The notes below the pieces were generated by a model. That model was not told the DNA's origin and searched no databases. It saw only the letters and a list, made by a program, of their open reading frames with translations. From Lachnospiraceae bacterium (GTDB taxonomy: Bacteria > Bacillota > Clostridia > Lachnospirales > Lachnospiraceae): a DNA stretch of 60,894 bases. Where the stretch lies: assembly GCA_017465845.1 (NCBI GenBank), contig JAFTVH010000134.1, positions 1 through 60,894 on the forward strand, written 5' to 3'. Below are positions 60,456-60,894 of this stretch, one piece after another; position 1 is the first letter of the stretch; every line of letters begins with the position of its first letter. Both the position numbers and the translations under genes were made by a program.

Positions 60456-60894
60456 GGGTGTACAGGACATTGATTTGTGAGCACTAAAGTGTTCTGAGGC
60501 GGATAGAACTAGAAAAAATAAAGCTTTTATCCGTTGGCATCGCTCTAAAGTGGGCGTTTTGGACAGATAAAACTGGAGAAAATGAAGCTTTTATCCGTTG
60601 GTATCGCTCTAAAGTGGACGTTTTCGACGGATAAAACTAGAAAAAATGAAGCTTTTATCCGTTGGCATCGCTCTAAAGTGGACGTTTTCGGCGGATAAAA
60701 CTGGAAAAAATAAAGCTTTTATCCGTTGGTATCGCTCTAAAGTTGGCGTTTTCGACGGATAAAACTGGAGAAAATGAAACTTTTATCTGTTGGCATCGCT
60801 CTAAAGAGGGCGTTTTCGACGGATAAAACTGGAAAAAGTAGAGCTTTTATCCGTTGGCATCGCTCTAAAATGTAATTTATCGTCATGTACACCC
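60456..60894 (+). repeat. 64-bp hairpin repeat array 2 with terminal inverted repeats
   Basis: Six units start at 60501, 60565, 60629, 60693, 60757 and 60821, exact 64-bp steps. Each has GGATAAAACTGGA, an A-rich loop, AAGCTTTTATCCG (a GGATAAAA/TTTTATCC stem) and a tail TTGGCATCGCTCTAAAG-TGGACGTTTTCG. The array is bordered by GGGTGTACAGGAC (60456-60468) and GTCATGTACACCC (60882-60894), inverted with one mismatch. The window ends at the right border, so the repeat could extend further. Confidence 0.9.

Noticed and set aside
60456-60894. CRISPR array
   Set aside because: The 64-bp period is a full repeat; there are no unique spacers of regular length and no cas genes.
1-60894. tRNA, rRNA or prophage genes
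   Set aside because: None could be recognised on either strand; absence was judged by eye only, and a tRNA scan would settle it.

Overview
The window looks like a chromosomal segment of a spore-forming Clostridia bacterium, most likely a Lachnospiraceae. The grounds are moderate GC, strong AGGAGG-type ribosome binding sites, DUF4250, DUF2935 and RACo-like genes, an alpha/beta-type small acid-soluble spore protein, and two forespore-type (sigma-G/F-like) promoters. Almost all genes lie on the minus strand. No tRNA, rRNA, CRISPR array or prophage was seen.

Region by region: 1-4070 holds a truncated CYTH-domain gene, glycogen phosphorylase and a LacI-family regulator with an operator-rich promoter. 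4394-8335 is a heterodimeric ABC exporter pair behind a decayed MarR gene. 8363-14647 is a carbohydrate island: D-lyxose isomerase, two AraC regulators, a Gfo/Idh/MocA oxidoreductase, a sorbitol-6-phosphate dehydrogenase-like SDR, a DeoR regulator and a glycerophosphodiesterase. 14869-19123 is an accessory, decaying segment: an ABC ATPase gene broken into two fragments with an intact IS200/IS605 element (tnpA, tnpB, probable guide RNA) between them, then an AAA ATPase/nuclease gene whose promoter overlaps a 44-bp palindrome. 19142-24138 has a polysaccharide deacetylase, DUF2935, and an operon of oligoendopeptidase (with an in-frame amber codon), DUF4250 and a RACo-like ASKHA protein. 25009-30372 has clpB, a membrane-anchored EIIA-like protein lacking both phospho-histidines, a cold-shock gene with a folded leader, and mntP behind a manganese-type riboswitch. 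30428-36047 has an ABC export pair, TraX, an atypical response regulator, and an ECF sigma/anti-sigma pair. 36292-44667 is the housekeeping run tig-clpP-clpX-lon-engB-(AI-2E permease)-truA. 44805-53013 has an amidase-deacetylase fusion, a four-gene two-component operon with a secreted protein, and a NitT/TauT-like importer whose permease and ATPase are fused. 53300-60059 has the spore protein gene, a transaldolase-like gene, a SEC-C protein, a probable forespore small RNA, an MqsR/MqsA-Panacea-like toxin-antitoxin pair, and purA-lysR-HAD.

The most distinctive unexplained feature is a 64-bp hairpin repeat family. One array (60456-60894) has six units at exact 64-bp steps and is bounded by 13-bp inverted repeats. 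A second array (24490-24870) shares the left flank, and a single degenerate unit lies inverted at 28514-28580. No known element name can be assigned from the sequence alone.
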